Assembly: GCA_015660915.1 (NCBI GenBank)
Contig: JACTTZ010000004.1
Coordinates: 124,001 to 188,000, forward strand
Length of the DNA stretch: 64,000 nucleotides
Reading direction: 5' to 3'
DNA from: Methanomicrobia archaeon
Lineage (GTDB): Archaea > Halobacteriota > Bog-38 > Methanoflorentales > Methanoflorentaceae
Position numbers and translations under genes: made by a program. The notes beneath the pieces are model-generated. The model saw nothing but the letters and a program-made list of their open reading frames with translations, did not search any database and had not been told where the DNA came from. The stretch's first letter is position 1; each line of letters starts with the position of its first letter. Shown here one piece after another: positions 35,384 through 43,401 of the stretch.

Positions 35384-36784
35384 ATGTTATCAAAAAAGGT
35401 AGATTTGAGCACGAAGAAGGAATCAGAGACAGATCACACCACGACGTATGGCCATCGCTATTTCGGCGAGCCGGTACCGAAATACGTGATGCCTGACGAT
35501 GGCATGCCGGCGCGCGCTGCCTACCAGCTCATTCACGATGAGCTAAACCTCGATGGGAATCCCTCCTTAAACCTTGCGAGCTTTGTCACGACGTGGATGG
35601 AGCCAGAAGCGCATCTATTGATCACTGAAAGCCTTGACAAGAACTACGTTGACAACGACGAGTATCCGAAAACCACGATAATACAAGAGAGAGTGGTGAA
35701 CATGCTCGCCCGCTTGTTCAACGCGCCCGAAGACTGCGAATCCATTGGAACAGCCACCATCGGGTCGTCAGAGGCCATTATGCTCGGCGTCTTGGCGCAC
35801 AAATGGAGTTGGAGAAAGCGCCGACAGGCAGAAGGAGAGCCGTGGGATCACCCCAACATCGTCATGGGGGCTGACGTGCACACGGTATGGGAGAAATTCG
35901 CCCGCTATTTCGACGTGGAACTGAAACTGATCCCGCTCCAAGAAGAAACGTACATCATTAGCGCGAATGAAGTCGCAAAGGAAATTGACGAGAACACAAT
36001 TTGCGTCGCTGCGGTTCTCGGGACCACGTTTACCGGACAGATGGATCCTATCAAGGAGATCAACGACCTTCTCGTTGATATTAAAAAAACCAAGGGCTGG
36101 GACATACCCCTGCACGTTGACGGTGCCAGTGGCGGGTTTGTCGCACCGTTCGTCAATCCTGATCTTGAATGGGACTTCCGACTTGAACAGGTAAAATCAA
36201 TCAACGTGTCCGGCCACAAGTACGGCTTAGTATACCCAGGAATAGGCTGGCTCGTCATGAGAGACAAAACGGATCTTCCCGAAGAGTTGGTCTTTAAGGT
36301 GAACTACCTAGGAGGGGAGATGACTAACTACTCCCTCAACTTTTCGAAGGGCAGCAGCACCATTCTCGCCCAATACTACAACTTTATACGGCTCGGAAAA
36401 AGCGGCTACACAGATATCTTGACCAACATGATGAACAACAGCCGTTATCTCGCCGAAAAGCTGCAGGAAACGGGCAAGTTTGAGATCATTAACAAACAAA
36501 AAACGCTTCCTCTCGTTGCATTTCGCTTAAAGAACGCAGGTTTCACAGTCTTCCAACTCTCTGATCAGCTCCGGCAAAAGGGGTGGATCGTGCCCGCGTA
36601 CTATCTTCCTGAGAACGCACAGGACGTCGCTGTCATGCGGATGGTCATCAAGGAGAACTTTAGCAGAGACATGGTGGAGCTTCTCTTTAGCGATATCATG
36701 GAGGCATATCACAGGCTAGAACTATCAGAGACTGAGAGAAAAGAACGCGCGAAAGGCAAGGAAAATCTGACTCTTCTATACTAG
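35384..36784 (+). CDS. gadB: glutamate decarboxylase, copy 2
   Basis: A 466-residue homologue of the enzyme at 8709-10112, collinear without gaps over the first 280 residues. The PLP lysine is Lys279 in VSGHKYGL, and Asp246 lies in HVDGASGG. His166 again replaces the enteric Gln at the cofactor-stacking site. The active-site loop here (GASGG) is closer to E. coli GadB (AASGG) than copy 1 (AAIGG), so the two may differ in rate or substrate. The C-terminal tail is Lys/Glu-rich. It has its own promoter and a strong terminator, hence is monocistronic. Confidence 0.9.
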   Translation: MLSKKVDLSTKKESETDHTTTYGHRYFGEPVPKYVMPDDGMPARAAYQLIHDELNLDGNPSLNLASFVTTWMEPEAHLLITESLDKNYVDNDEYPKTTIIQERVVNMLARLFNAPEDCESIGTATIGSSEAIMLGVLAHKWSWRKRRQAEGEPWDHPNIVMGADVHTVWEKFARYFDVELKLIPLQEETYIISANEVAKEIDENTICVAAVLGTTFTGQMDPIKEINDLLVDIKKTKGWDIPLHVDGASGGFVAPFVNPDLEWDFRLEQVKSINVSGHKYGLVYPGIGWLVMRDKTDLPEELVFKVNYLGGEMTNYSLNFSKGSSTILAQYYNFIRLGKSGYTDILTNMMNNSRYLAEKLQETGKFEIINKQKTLPLVAFRLKNAGFTVFQLSDQLRQKGWIVPAYYLPENAQDVAVMRMVIKENFSRDMVELLFSDIMEAYHRLELSETERKERAKGKENLTLLY

Positions 36785-36885
36785 GGTCAGCATTTCGTTA
36801 CCCACGAAACGCGACGTATTTAGCGTGGGTTCACCGCTCAAATCCAAGGGCTCGTCTTTCTCGCGAACGAATTCTTGAGAATAGT

Positions 36886-36916
36886 GGGTGTCGATAACTT
36901 CTGCGACACCCTTTTT
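36886..36916 (+). terminator. intrinsic-type terminator of gad copy 2
   Basis: GGGTGTCG, a ten-base loop and CGACACCC form a perfect 8-bp stem followed by five Ts, about 100 bases after the gene. This is unusually bacterial in style for an archaeon. Confidence 0.7.
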
Positions 36917-37019
36917 CCTTCAGGCCCCCTCGATAGAGTGGGTAACGTCAGATCTCATGTGACGAAGAGGGACGACGATGCGTCGCGGAAATTATGCCTG
37001 TGGGAAGTCACGCCGACGG

Positions 37020-37626
37020 TCAAATATCCACAATGATCTCATTTCTTCTGAAGATGCCGGGTATGAACGGGGGGTTGTATAAAGCGACGACAAAGCTTGA
37101 TTTTGGAACAATGCCATTCCTTGAGAGCCAATCCCTGAGTTCCTCGGTCTTCTGAGTCGCGAGCTTCTCGTGCACACGCCCTGAAAATCGGATCGCGGCT
37201 GTTCTGCGGCTCTCAACGACCTTAAACGTGATCCGTTTGTCTTGTGGCTCAGGGAGCGTTTCGAGCGTGAACTTCGATGGCATAGCGAAGGATACTCGGT
37301 ACGAGCGTTCTCCCGCCTGTTCTTCGGTTACGGGCGCAGTCATCGATATCTTCTCTGCTGTCACCGGAGCAGTCATCGATATCTTTTCTGCTGTCACCGG
37401 AGCCATCACGGGGGATTTCCTCGGAGACGGGCGCCGTCATAGGGATCGATTCCTTCTTCTTGTTTCCTCCAAAAATGTAATGAGCGAGAATCTCAAATCC
37501 GTTCCTGAGGGCACCATCAAAATCTGATTCCACATCAACTTGGGCTACGATATATGACGCGTACGTTCTAATCTCAAAACTACCTTCCTCTTTTTCAACC
37601 TCGTATTTGGGGCTCTCTATAGCCAT
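37020..37626 (-). pseudogene. SOUL-family heme-binding protein, frame broken in a C-run
   Basis: The 5' frame reads MAIESPKYEVEKEEGSFEIR ... KKKESIPMTAPVSEEIP. The other frame continues MAPVTAEKISMTAPV ... RRNEIIVDI. Together they make one complete SOUL/HBP-type protein of about 200 residues, a family that binds heme or related tetrapyrroles. The break lies in five Cs around 37410. Removing one C restores ATC CCC GTG ATG. A 33-base unit is tandemly repeated just downstream. ATG 37626 has ggagg seven bases before it. It could be a live gene with a sequencing error. Confidence 0.8.
37338..37403. repeat. two tandem 33-bp units inside the SOUL gene
   Basis: cagtcatcgatatctt(c/t)tctgct... repeats exactly once more with one change. 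The units encode the repeated peptide MTAPVTAEKIS. Expansion keeps the frame. Confidence 0.85.
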
Positions 37627-37868
37627 AGTCGTATCCTCCATTCTGTCGCGTTTTTCTTTTTGTTAAAGAGTGAGATAGAGTTCGCTTAGCTGTGATATGC
37701 TTTGCCCCGCTCAAACGACGTCCAACCCGTTCCACAAGCGCTGTATTGCCTAGCCGACGTGGCCCTGCGTGTGCTTTCATGCTTGAGTCGTCGGTTCTCC
37801 CATATGAAGAAAAACGAGTGGCAGACAACCACAGAGCGACGTGCGCAGCGTATAACCCACGTCAAGGG

Positions 37869-38285
37869 TCAGGAGGCAAACGTGGCATCAATCCAGTCCC
37901 TGATCTTGTCGCGCGCACGTCTAAATTGGTCACACTGCTCGCTGTCTGATCCCGTAACTAAGACGGGATCGTCGACGGGATGATGGAGATACGTGGCAGC
38001 GCCCGGAAAGATGGGGCAGTTCTCTTGTGCTTCAGCACACATTGTCACGACGTAGTCAATAGATACGTTATCGAAAACAACAACAGACTTTGCGCGTTGT
38101 TTGGAAATATCGATGCCGACTTCTGCCATCACTGCAATTGCGCACGGGTGCACTTTTGTCGGCTCGGGTCCAGCACTGCACGCTTCATAGCGATCACCGT
38201 ACAGAGCGTTGACGAGCCCCTCAGCCATCTGCGATCGTGCGGCGTTATGGGTGCAGAGGAATAGGATCTTTTTCTTGCTTTCCAT
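37869..38285 (-). CDS. arsC: arsenate reductase, thioredoxin-coupled (LMW-phosphatase fold)
   Basis: A 138-residue protein of the low-molecular-weight tyrosine phosphatase fold. The phosphate/arsenate loop CTHNAARSQ has nucleophile Cys11. Resolving cysteines Cys83 and Cys90 (TMCAEAQENC) match the Cys triad of thioredoxin-dependent ArsC. HPVDDPV carries the general-acid Asp. It should reduce As(V) to As(III), feeding the methyltransferase encoded nearby. gataaatgc about 30 bases upstream suggests a near-leaderless start. Confidence 0.92.
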   Translation of the reverse strand: MESKKKILFLCTHNAARSQMAEGLVNALYGDRYEACSAGPEPTKVHPCAIAVMAEVGIDISKQRAKSVVVFDNVSIDYVVTMCAEAQENCPIFPGAATYLHHPVDDPVLVTGSDSEQCDQFRRARDKIRDWIDATFAS

Positions 38286-38621
38286 GTGCTTCTACGGTAT
38301 CAATTCTTAGTAACGCATTTATCTCTTTCATGAGCGAAATTGCTTGGTTGGGCAACTATGCAGCTACAACTTCAACCGCATACAAACTTTCACGTCAGCA
38401 TATCCAATACGACGTTACAATCGATTAAACGGAGCACAGTGCCTAGCATCCCTCGCAATACACGCGCCAAGATAGCCGCCCGCAGAGCTGCTGATCTAAT
38501 CTGATTGCACTTAGATCGATCTTCTGCTCCTAAAAACTCTATTTGGCAGCACAAGCCGTCAAATTCTTTTGGGCGACAAACGGTTCGACCGTCCAACGGC
38601 ACGAGCTTCAAGAGATGCCCG
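38286..38621. other. intergenic region, only the arsC promoter recognised
   Basis: The TATA-like gataaatgc on the minus strand (about 38314-38323) serves the arsenate reductase gene. No gene or repeat could be supported in the rest. Confidence 0.4.
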
Positions 38622-38861
38622 TCACGAATCGGCAAGTTCAGCACCTACGACCGTGTGGGTGGTCGTAACGCCTTCCACATCCCGAATCTTATCAACGGTT
38701 TTGCTGAGCAACAGGAGCCCTTCAACCTCCACGATTACCAAAAAATCATACTCCCCGAAGACGTGATAGAGTTCTCTAATCCCGGAGATATCCTGCAGCG
38801 CGTCAAAAACGCTTCGCTCGTGGCCTGGAACGACGTTCACCAACGTGACTCCGACAACCAT
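38622..38861 (-). CDS. stand-alone Lrp/AsnC ligand-binding (RAM) domain protein, copy A
   Basis: A 79-residue protein that is only the C-terminal effector domain of Lrp/AsnC regulators: VGVTLVNVVPGHERSVFDAL, YHVFGEYDFLVIVEVEG, then VDKIRDVEGVTTTHTVV. The DNA-binding helix-turn-helix is absent. Such domains oligomerise and bind amino acids or other small ligands, and may modulate full-length regulators. The gene is a tandem duplicate of the one at 39127-39366, including about 70 bases of upstream sequence with the promoter. Confidence 0.88.
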   Translation of the reverse strand: MVVGVTLVNVVPGHERSVFDALQDISGIRELYHVFGEYDFLVIVEVEGLLLLSKTVDKIRDVEGVTTTHTVVGAELADS

Positions 38862-39126
38862 GTGTTGCCTCGCCTAATGAGAGAGGCTGAAGCCTACTTA
38901 GAGCTACCCCTCACCGCACCCCTCTTTACGGCCGAAAAGCCGCGAAAAACGCACTGGCGCTGTAACGCTAAACCACCTCCAGGTCAGTACCTCTCGCGCC
39001 TAAATATGATAGCACGATGTAAAGCCCGTTCCTTTGATTGGATAACGCGACCGGGTCTGAGATGTCGTTTTAGAGTTTCAAAATCGTGAGCGTCTCGGTA
39101 GACTCAGAAGCGTTAAGAGACATTCT

Positions 39127-39366
39127 TCAGGAATCTTCTAGTTCCGCACCGACAATGGTGTGGGTAGTGGCAACGCCTTCCACGTCCCGTATCTTATCAA
39201 CCGTTTTGCTGAGCAGCGGGAGGCTTTCTACCTCTGCGATTACTAAAAAATCATACTCTCCAAAAACGTGATGGAGTTCTCTAAAACCGGGGATACCCTT
39301 TAATGCCTTAAAAACGCTTCGCTCGTGGCCTGGAACGACTTTCACCAACGTGACTCCGAGAACCAT
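39127..39366 (-). CDS. stand-alone Lrp/AsnC ligand-binding (RAM) domain protein, copy B
   Basis: A 79-residue paralogue of copy A, about 80 percent identical by eye: VLGVTLVKVVPGHERSVFKA, HHVFGEYDFLVIAEVES, DKIRDVEGVATTHTIVGAEL. The offset is 505 bases. Upstream tctaaatagg is the likely TATA element (copy A has tctaagtagg, a weaker match). I chose ATG 39366 to match copy A; an ATG at 39396 adds ten residues. No helix-turn-helix precedes it. Confidence 0.88.
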   Translation of the reverse strand: MVLGVTLVKVVPGHERSVFKALKGIPGFRELHHVFGEYDFLVIAEVESLPLLSKTVDKIRDVEGVATTHTIVGAELEDS

Positions 39367-39629
39367 ACACGTGCCTCGCCCATAAAAAGGATTCAAGCCT
39401 ATTTAGAGCTACCCCTCACCGTGCCCCACTACCGGCCTTCATATTACTTCCTTCAGTCTCGACAAGAAGAACGAACTCTATATGTGTGCCTCTAACGGCA
39501 ACATCTGCAGACTTCCGCGTTCGGCCGCCTAGCGTGCGTCTTAAGCAACTGGCCGAAGCTAGGCCAATAAAGGCAGCTGAACCTCGGGATGCTTTTGTGA
39601 GTACGCTCGGCACGATTGTGCGGGGCCGT

Positions 39630-40469
39630 CTAAGGCTTTTCCCCCACCACTTTTATGCTTCTTACAGCGTCGGCAAGATTGTCCAACTCTTCAGAAGTCA
39701 GATTGAGGCTGCTACCGATCGCTTGTGCGGTCGGGTCGTTCGCCATGCAGTCGAGCGGGAAAGCGGTCTCCTCCACGACTCGCACACCTTTAAACCCGGC
39801 AGCGCGGATGGTTTCTATATAGGCATCTTTCATGATCGCCCCCGACAAGCACCCTACGTAAGCCGCGGCCGACTGCTTCACCGCGTCGGGCAGCTCCTTG
39901 AGCAGGACTATATCAGACACCGCAAAATGCCCGCCCGGCTTCAGCACGCGGAACGCCTCGTTAAAGACCGCAGCCTTGTCAGGCGTCAGGTTGATCACGC
40001 AATTGGAGATAAGGACGTCAACTGAACGGTCCGCAACGGGCAGGTGCTCCAGCTCCCCGAGCCTAAAATCGACGTTTTCATAGCCACCCTTACGCGCATT
40101 AGACCGGGCCTTGTCGACCATCTCAGGAGTCATGTCAACGCCTATTACCCTCCCGTCCACGCCGACGATATTGGCAGCGAGAAAACAATCGAACCCCGCG
40201 CCCGATCCAAGGTCGAGCACCGTCTCGCCCTCGTGCAAGCCGGCTAACGCCGTGGGGTTGCCACAGCCGAGACCGAGGTTTGCCCCTTCTGGCACTGACG
40301 CAAGCTCGTCTTCGTTATAACCCACTGCCCGGCTAATGCCGTGCGCGAGATCGCCGTTGCTGCTCCCGCAACACCTGCTCACCGGGATGACCTTGAGGCT
40401 CTCGGTCTCACGCTTTGCGACCTTTGCGTACGCGTCACGCACGACGCTCTTAATCTTGTCCTCTTCCAT
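39630..40469 (-). CDS. arsM: arsenite S-adenosylmethionine methyltransferase
   Basis: A 279-residue Rossmann methyltransferase. The SAM loop is VLDLGSGAGFDCFLAA (residues 84-99). The As(III)-binding cysteines of the family are represented by the RCCGSS pair, SNCVINL and YVGCLSGA. It converts As(III) to methylated arsenicals. The ATG has gagggg eight bases upstream and starts ten bases after the stop of the Cys-rich AbrB gene, so the two form one operon. It fits with ArsC 1.3 kb away. Confidence 0.92.
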   Translation of the reverse strand: MEEDKIKSVVRDAYAKVAKRETESLKVIPVSRCCGSSNGDLAHGISRAVGYNEDELASVPEGANLGLGCGNPTALAGLHEGETVLDLGSGAGFDCFLAANIVGVDGRVIGVDMTPEMVDKARSNARKGGYENVDFRLGELEHLPVADRSVDVLISNCVINLTPDKAAVFNEAFRVLKPGGHFAVSDIVLLKELPDAVKQSAAAYVGCLSGAIMKDAYIETIRAAGFKGVRVVEETAFPLDCMANDPTAQAIGSSLNLTSEELDNLADAVRSIKVVGEKP

Positions 40470-40479
40470 CACTATCCCC

Positions 40480-40746
40480 TCACAGCACATCCTTAAAAAT
40501 AGGGCCCAAAAAGCCCCTGACTGTTGCAGAAAGTTCCTCGACTTTGATCAGAGAAAGACAGCATATCTCGCCATCTCGTTCACAGCCGACGACGGCCAGT
40601 TTGTCCCCTGCCCGTATCTTGGCACGGTCGCGCAGTTCCTTGGGCAACACCATCTGGCCGCGTTCATCAACGCTCACTACCGCTTCAACCTTGCAGTTAT
40701 TCGTGCCAGCATCGTCAGGCACACAACACGAGGCCTCTTTTCGCAT
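40480..40746 (-). CDS. Cys-rich AbrB/SpoVT-type protein upstream of arsM
   Basis: An 88-residue protein with a swapped-hairpin AbrB DNA-binding fold: VVSVDERGQMVLPKELRDRA followed by IRAGDKLAVVG. It has an unusual set of cysteines: a CC pair near the N-terminus, one just before the AbrB domain, and VGCERDGEICCLSL. In the AbrB-like proteins I know beside hgcAB or arsM the same arrangement occurs, so a metal(loid)-sensing regulator is plausible. ATG 40746 lies about 30 bases after aaatataag (leaderless spacing); ATG 40761 is the alternative. Confidence 0.8.
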   Translation of the reverse strand: MRKEASCCVPDDAGTNNCKVEAVVSVDERGQMVLPKELRDRAKIRAGDKLAVVGCERDGEICCLSLIKVEELSATVRGFLGPIFKDVL

Positions 40747-40974
40747 AGCTACGTAATACATGGTTGTTGATTCTACTTATATTTTTCAGAAAAATCAGAA
40801 TAATCAGAAAGATAGAAGTGTTTAAGCACAATTCACGCAAAAAACGAAGATAATCGGTGGTCACGAGCGACGCTGTGCCACAAACGGCGCCCTAGCCGGT
40901 AAATCAAAACAACTCGCCTTGTGCTATTTCGGTATCCTCCTCGACGTCGCCGGGGGCGCGACCAAGCGTCCAGG

Positions 40975-43401
40975 CTAGAGGGTCACCTTCATCGATTGGC
41001 CGGGACCCAGCACGGTCTCTCGACCTCTCAGTTTGGCCTTCACGTCTGCCTTGTTGCCCGGCCGGTTCGACAGCGCCAGCTGTCCGTCCGCCAAGCCGAC
41101 GTCGAGCCAACACTCCCCGACGAGCAGTGCGTACCGCACCGTGGCCAGCTGGGGTGGGAGCCGCGGGTCGACCGATACCGACCCCTCACCCGGTTCGACG
41201 CCGGCGTACCCACGACGCACCAAGTCGACCGTGCCGGCCATGACGCCTATATGCACTCCCTCGCGCGTCGTGCCGCCCTGAACGTCGTACAGGTCGCTCT
41301 CGAGCGCCTCGAGGAACAGTGACCACGACGCGTCCGGGTCGGTCCGCGCGAGCAGCCAAGCGTGCACCACGCGGCTCAGTGTGGAACCGTGAGAGGTGCG
41401 CGCGGCGTAGAAGTTGACGGTGCGCAGCAGGGCCGCCTCGTCCACCTCGTACCCAAGCCACGCGAGCAACCGCTGGACCTCGTCGCCCGGGAACAGGTAG
41501 AAGAGCATGAGGGCGTCCGCCTGCTTGGACAGCCGGTACCGGTTCGGCGTGTCGCCCTCGGCCTCAAGGATCCGGTCAAGACGGGCGATATCGCCGTACT
41601 TGGCCCTGTAGGCGCCCCACTCGAACTCCTCGAGCCGCTCATACCCCTCGAACTGACTGATGACGCCGTCGGGGAGAAACGGTACGAAGAGGCGACGGCT
41701 GATGTCGCGCCACAGGTCGAGCTCGGTGTCGTCAATGCGGAGTATGCGGACAAGCTCGTCGCGCCTGAGAACGGGGAGCAGGTCGAGCGCGTCGAGAGCA
41801 CGCCGGAGGACCCAGGAGGTCATGACGTTCGTGTAGGCGTTATTGTCTATGCCGAGCTTGTCGGACCACGGGTACGCGTCATGGTATTCGTCAGGCCCCA
41901 TGACGCCGCATATCACGAAGCGCCCGCGTGCCTCGTCGAAGCTCGTCAGGCTCGCCAGAAAACGGGCGATCTGCAGCAGCATCTCCGCCCCGTGAGAGCG
42001 CAAGAACGCGGCATCGCCGGTACTCTCGTAGTAGCGCCAGACGTTGTAAGCGATTGCCACGTTCACGTGCCGCTGGAGGCGACTGTTGTCCAGCAGCCAG
42101 CGCCCGGACTTCGGGTTGAGGTGCACCACCTGCGTCTCTTCGCGGCCGTCGCTGCCGCTCTGCCACGGGAACATGGCTCCCCGGAACCCCTCGGCGCGGG
42201 CCGCCCGCACGGCTGCCGGCAGCCTCCGGTAGCGGTACAGCAGAAGCGCCCGCGTGATCTCGGGAAATACGCCGGTCAGAAACGGAAACACGTAGAGCTC
42301 GTCCCAGAAGATGTGGCCGCGATAAGCCTCGCCGTGCAGGCCGCGCGCGGGCAGACCGGCATCGAGGTCGACGGTGTGCGGCGAGACGGTCTGCAGCACG
42401 TGGAACACGTGGAGGTGCAACAGCATGCTAACGTGATCATCGTCACCCACTTCGACGGTGCAGCGGCGCCAGATCGCGTCCCAGGCCTCTATGTGGCTTT
42501 CTAAGAGGGCGTCGAAGTCGCCGGCGTCCTTCAGCCGCGTTAGAGCGGCGTACGCGGGTTCGGAGATGCCATTCTCACGAGACGTACACAAGACGACGGT
42601 CTTTTCGACCGTCAACGGAACGCCGCGCTGAGCCGCTGCCTGCAGCACTAGCCCGACGTAGCCAGTCCGCTCGCTCAGCTCGGCGGCGACGAGTGCGGGG
42701 TCGCCACCGACCTTCAGCCGCGTACGCGCGGCCTCAGCGATGCGGATGCGCGACTGCGAGGTCTCAGCCACGAGACAGATCGTGTCAGGGTCCGGTCGCG
42801 AGGCGGCGACTGGCTCGAGGTGGTCCGATGCAAGGTCACGGTATCGCGGCACGCCGGCGTTGACCACCGACCCGTCGAGGGCCGACTCGAAGGTGATGCG
42901 GCCGGACCAGTTACGCGCAGTGAGCGTCAACTCAAGGGCCGCAACGTTCTTGTCCGCCATGCTCACGAAGCGGCGCTCGGTCAGCTCGGTCTCACGGCCC
43001 GCGTCGTCCCTGAAGACCAGCGAGCGCCTCAGGACGCCCTGGCGGAGGTCGAGCTCCTGCCTATACTGCAGCAGATCGGCGCTGTCAACGTCGAACTCCG
43101 GACCGTCGTCGACGCGGAACGTGAGAGGGAGCCAGTTAGGCAGGTTGACGAGGTCCTCGTTCTCGATGGCTCGTCCGGCCACGTTGCTGACCAGACGATT
43201 GAAGCCGCCGGCGAGATACGTCCCTGGGTAGTGCACGCGGTCCGCTGAGCTCTGCGCACTGGCGCCGCGGGTCACGAAGTATCCGTTGCCCACGGCACAG
43301 AGGGCCTCGCGCAGCCCCTCATCCTCCGGGCGATACCCCTCGTAGGCCAGCGTCCATCGGTCTCCGCTCCGCCCAGAGGCAGCCGGACCGATGCCGCTCA
43401 C
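40975..43401 (-). CDS. GH65 family glycoside phosphorylase (trehalose/kojibiose/maltose type)
   Basis: An 808-residue (alpha/alpha)6-barrel enzyme of family GH65. The general-acid Glu lies in VMGPDEYHD (about residue 504), and the phosphate-binding TSHGSTLSRV near residue 670 indicates phosphorolysis rather than hydrolysis. HIFWDELYVFPFL and GYRGAMFPW-like sequence are also typical. The product would be beta-glucose-1-phosphate, the substrate of the upstream mutase-like domain. The GTG start overlaps the upstream stop by four bases (GTGA), with ggaggag upstream. G+C is far above the neighbouring genes. Confidence 0.92.
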   Translation of the reverse strand: MSGIGPAASGRSGDRWTLAYEGYRPEDEGLREALCAVGNGYFVTRGASAQSSADRVHYPGTYLAGGFNRLVSNVAGRAIENEDLVNLPNWLPLTFRVDDGPEFDVDSADLLQYRQELDLRQGVLRRSLVFRDDAGRETELTERRFVSMADKNVAALELTLTARNWSGRITFESALDGSVVNAGVPRYRDLASDHLEPVAASRPDPDTICLVAETSQSRIRIAEAARTRLKVGGDPALVAAELSERTGYVGLVLQAAAQRGVPLTVEKTVVLCTSRENGISEPAYAALTRLKDAGDFDALLESHIEAWDAIWRRCTVEVGDDDHVSMLLHLHVFHVLQTVSPHTVDLDAGLPARGLHGEAYRGHIFWDELYVFPFLTGVFPEITRALLLYRYRRLPAAVRAARAEGFRGAMFPWQSGSDGREETQVVHLNPKSGRWLLDNSRLQRHVNVAIAYNVWRYYESTGDAAFLRSHGAEMLLQIARFLASLTSFDEARGRFVICGVMGPDEYHDAYPWSDKLGIDNNAYTNVMTSWVLRRALDALDLLPVLRRDELVRILRIDDTELDLWRDISRRLFVPFLPDGVISQFEGYERLEEFEWGAYRAKYGDIARLDRILEAEGDTPNRYRLSKQADALMLFYLFPGDEVQRLLAWLGYEVDEAALLRTVNFYAARTSHGSTLSRVVHAWLLARTDPDASWSLFLEALESDLYDVQGGTTREGVHIGVMAGTVDLVRRGYAGVEPGEGSVSVDPRLPPQLATVRYALLVGECWLDVGLADGQLALSNRPGNKADVKAKLRGRETVLGPGQSMKVTL

